Shown here: positions 5,920-6,993 of the stretch, piece by piece
Layout: each line of letters starts with the position of its first letter
How positions within the stretch are numbered: position 1 is the first letter of the stretch
From: Psychromonas sp.
GTDB taxonomy: Bacteria > Pseudomonadota > Gammaproteobacteria > Enterobacterales > Psychromonadaceae
DNA: 6,993 nt
Assembly: GCA_023145575.1 (NCBI GenBank)
Contig: JAGLDN010000336.1
Span: 1-6,993 of the forward strand
Reading direction: 5' to 3'
Notes under the pieces: generated by a model
What the model saw: the letters and a program-made list of their open reading frames with translations, nothing else
What the model was told of the DNA's origin: nothing
Databases searched by the model: none
Translations under genes and position numbers: made by a program

Positions 5920-6280
5920 ATGAGCATTCCTACGTCCCCTTTTTTAACGTCCATTTATGATTATATGTTGACACGCCACTACGCTAAACGCACTATTGAA
6001 ACTTATCTTTATTGGATTTATCGTTATATTTTGTTTAATCATAAAGCTCATCCCGCTCACTTAAATGCGGTTCATGTTGAAAAGTTCTTAACTTATTTAT
6101 CCGTCAAACAGAACGAAGCCCCCTTCAACACAAAAAATAGCGCTTCATTCAGTAAATATTTTATATAAAGAGATGATCCATCAACATTTACCTAATTCAT
6201 TACTTTTTCTAAATCAACCACGCCTCGAGAACACCCATTGTTATTACTCAATCTTAAATGATACGATTTTTAAAAAATCA
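5920..6280 (+). pseudogene. intI: Integron-type tyrosine recombinase, N-terminal remnant
   Basis: The product begins MSIPTSPFLTSIYDYMLTRH, then KRTIETYLYWIYRYILFNHKAHP and VEKFLTYLSVKQN. This is the core-binding (SAM-like) domain of integron integrases, where the family reads SPFL...YA.RTE.TYL.WI..FI.FH...HP. At the C5 run around 6119-6123 one extra base breaks the frame. Dropping it restores APSTQKIALHSVNILYKEMIHQHLPNSLLFL, the expected continuation. A second shift near 6230 is needed to read PIVITQS, followed by TAA at 6255-6257. The whole catalytic domain (Arg-His-His-Arg-Tyr) is absent, cut off by IS630 copy B. It is transcribed away from the three-unit array, as intI is from its cassettes. 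It cannot catalyse recombination. A phage-type XerC/D-like recombinase is less likely given the spacing and YLSVKQN. Confidence 0.8.
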
Positions 6281-6971
6281 TTAGACTAACTTAACCCATT
6301 GTTTACCACATGATTTACTAACAAAATTAGTCTCATTTAAAATATTGCACCAAACCTCACAGCTTTTATCTACAATATCGTCATAATTTTTAAAAGCCAT
6401 ATTTGATAAATATCCTTGTTTAATATGTTGCCATAGCTGTTCTGCTGGATTAAGTTCTTGTGAATATGGTGGCAAAGGTATTGGAATAACATTATCAAAA
6501 CATTTTATTTTGCCAGTGGTGTGCCATGATGCCCTGTCCATTACCACAACGGCATATCTGCCTTTTGGTGTTGCTTGTGAGATTTGTCTTAAATGTTCAA
6601 TCATGCCGTTGGTATTTGCCAAAGGTAACACTAAGCCAAGTGCTTTATCTTGTGCTGGACAACTGGCTGCAAAGATATAGGCGTATTCAAATTGTTGCAG
6701 GCAGATGGCACTGGATCTGGTGCCTTTAGGCGCCCATATTCTAGTGATAGAGCCTTGTTGTCCTATTTTAGTCTCATGTTGAAACCAGACATCAGCTTTG
6801 ATTAAATCTGTGTCCACAGGCAGGGCAGCTGCTACTGTTTGTTTGAAGGTTTTTATATAGGCTTTGAGCCTCGAGATCTTGCTTGGGGTGTTTGGATCTA
6901 GAACTTATCCAACTTAAACCTAGTTTGGTTAGAAGATAATACACACCATTTGTACCCATATAATTAATATC
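6281..6971 (-). pseudogene. IS630-family transposase, copy B, 5'-truncated
   Basis: This matches copy A over 679 bases without gaps. Homology stops at 6971, so the DNA-binding N-terminus is missing; upstream bases (6972-6993) are unrelated to copy A. The remaining sequence starts DINYMGTNGVYYLLTKLGLSW, carries the same +1 frame change as copy A (about 6863), and then stays open to TAA at 6281. It keeps the Trp codon (DVWFQ) that is TGA in copy A, but the first catalytic Asp is His here (FQHET instead of FQDE). The second Asp (VVMDRASWH) and the Glu (LNPAEQLWQH) remain. It is dead through truncation, frameshift and loss of the Asp. It lies immediately downstream of, and convergent with, the broken integrase. 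Confidence 0.87.
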
Positions 6972-6993
6972 TGACATGGTTTAATAGATTCAC
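6972..6993. other. Unrelated flank beyond the truncation of copy B
   Basis: These bases do not match the corresponding part of copy A and start a new context. An ATG at 6977 happens to be in frame with the IS remnant but has no ribosome site, so I treat it as chance. Too short to say more. Confidence 0.4.

Noticed and set aside
6792..6977. Separate small gene beginning at ATG 6977
   Set aside because: All but the first two residues are the truncated IS630 copy B in its first frame, and it has no ribosome site.

Overview
This is a transposon-riddled, AT-rich stretch from what looks like a gammaproteobacterium, probably marine or host-associated. The guess rests on an integron-integrase N-terminus of the Vibrio/Shewanella kind, IS630 and ISAs1 transposases, and many decaying genes. 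No housekeeping gene is present, so the taxonomy is weak.

Layout. (1) 1-1073: an IS630-family element (copy A) on the minus strand, running off the left edge. (2) 1218-2408: a badly eroded ISAs1-family transposase, minus strand. (3) About 2504-4748: three tandem units of about 775 bp, each holding one minus-strand gene of an unrecognised 185-residue family and a highly conserved spacer. The first two units are intact; the third has an in-frame TGA and a damaged core motif. (4) 4749-5885: a second, unrelated IS630-family element, inserted at a TA in the leader of unit 3, with short terminal inverted repeats. Its transposase frame is whole except for two in-frame TGA codons. (5) 5920 to about 6280: the N-terminal part of an integron integrase on the plus strand, broken by frameshifts. 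(6) 6281-6971: a 5'-truncated second copy of the first IS630 (copy B), about 96% identical to copy A and in the same orientation.

How the parts relate. The integrase remnant reads away from the three-unit array, which is the geometry of an integron (intI, then attI, then cassettes reading away from intI). The array may therefore be a fossil integron holding three related cassettes, but I found no textbook attC site, so this is inference. The spacers contain a conserved imperfect palindrome and are better conserved than the genes between them.

The most unusual signal is the behaviour of TGA. Eight TGA codons lie inside otherwise open frames. One sits exactly where the sister IS630 copy has TGG (Trp). 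All three array genes continue in frame past a shared TGA for 14 codons, with mainly third-position changes, to a shared TAA. Every other convincing gene end here is TAA. This fits either TGA read as tryptophan or ordinary G-to-A decay of mobile DNA; the window alone cannot decide.
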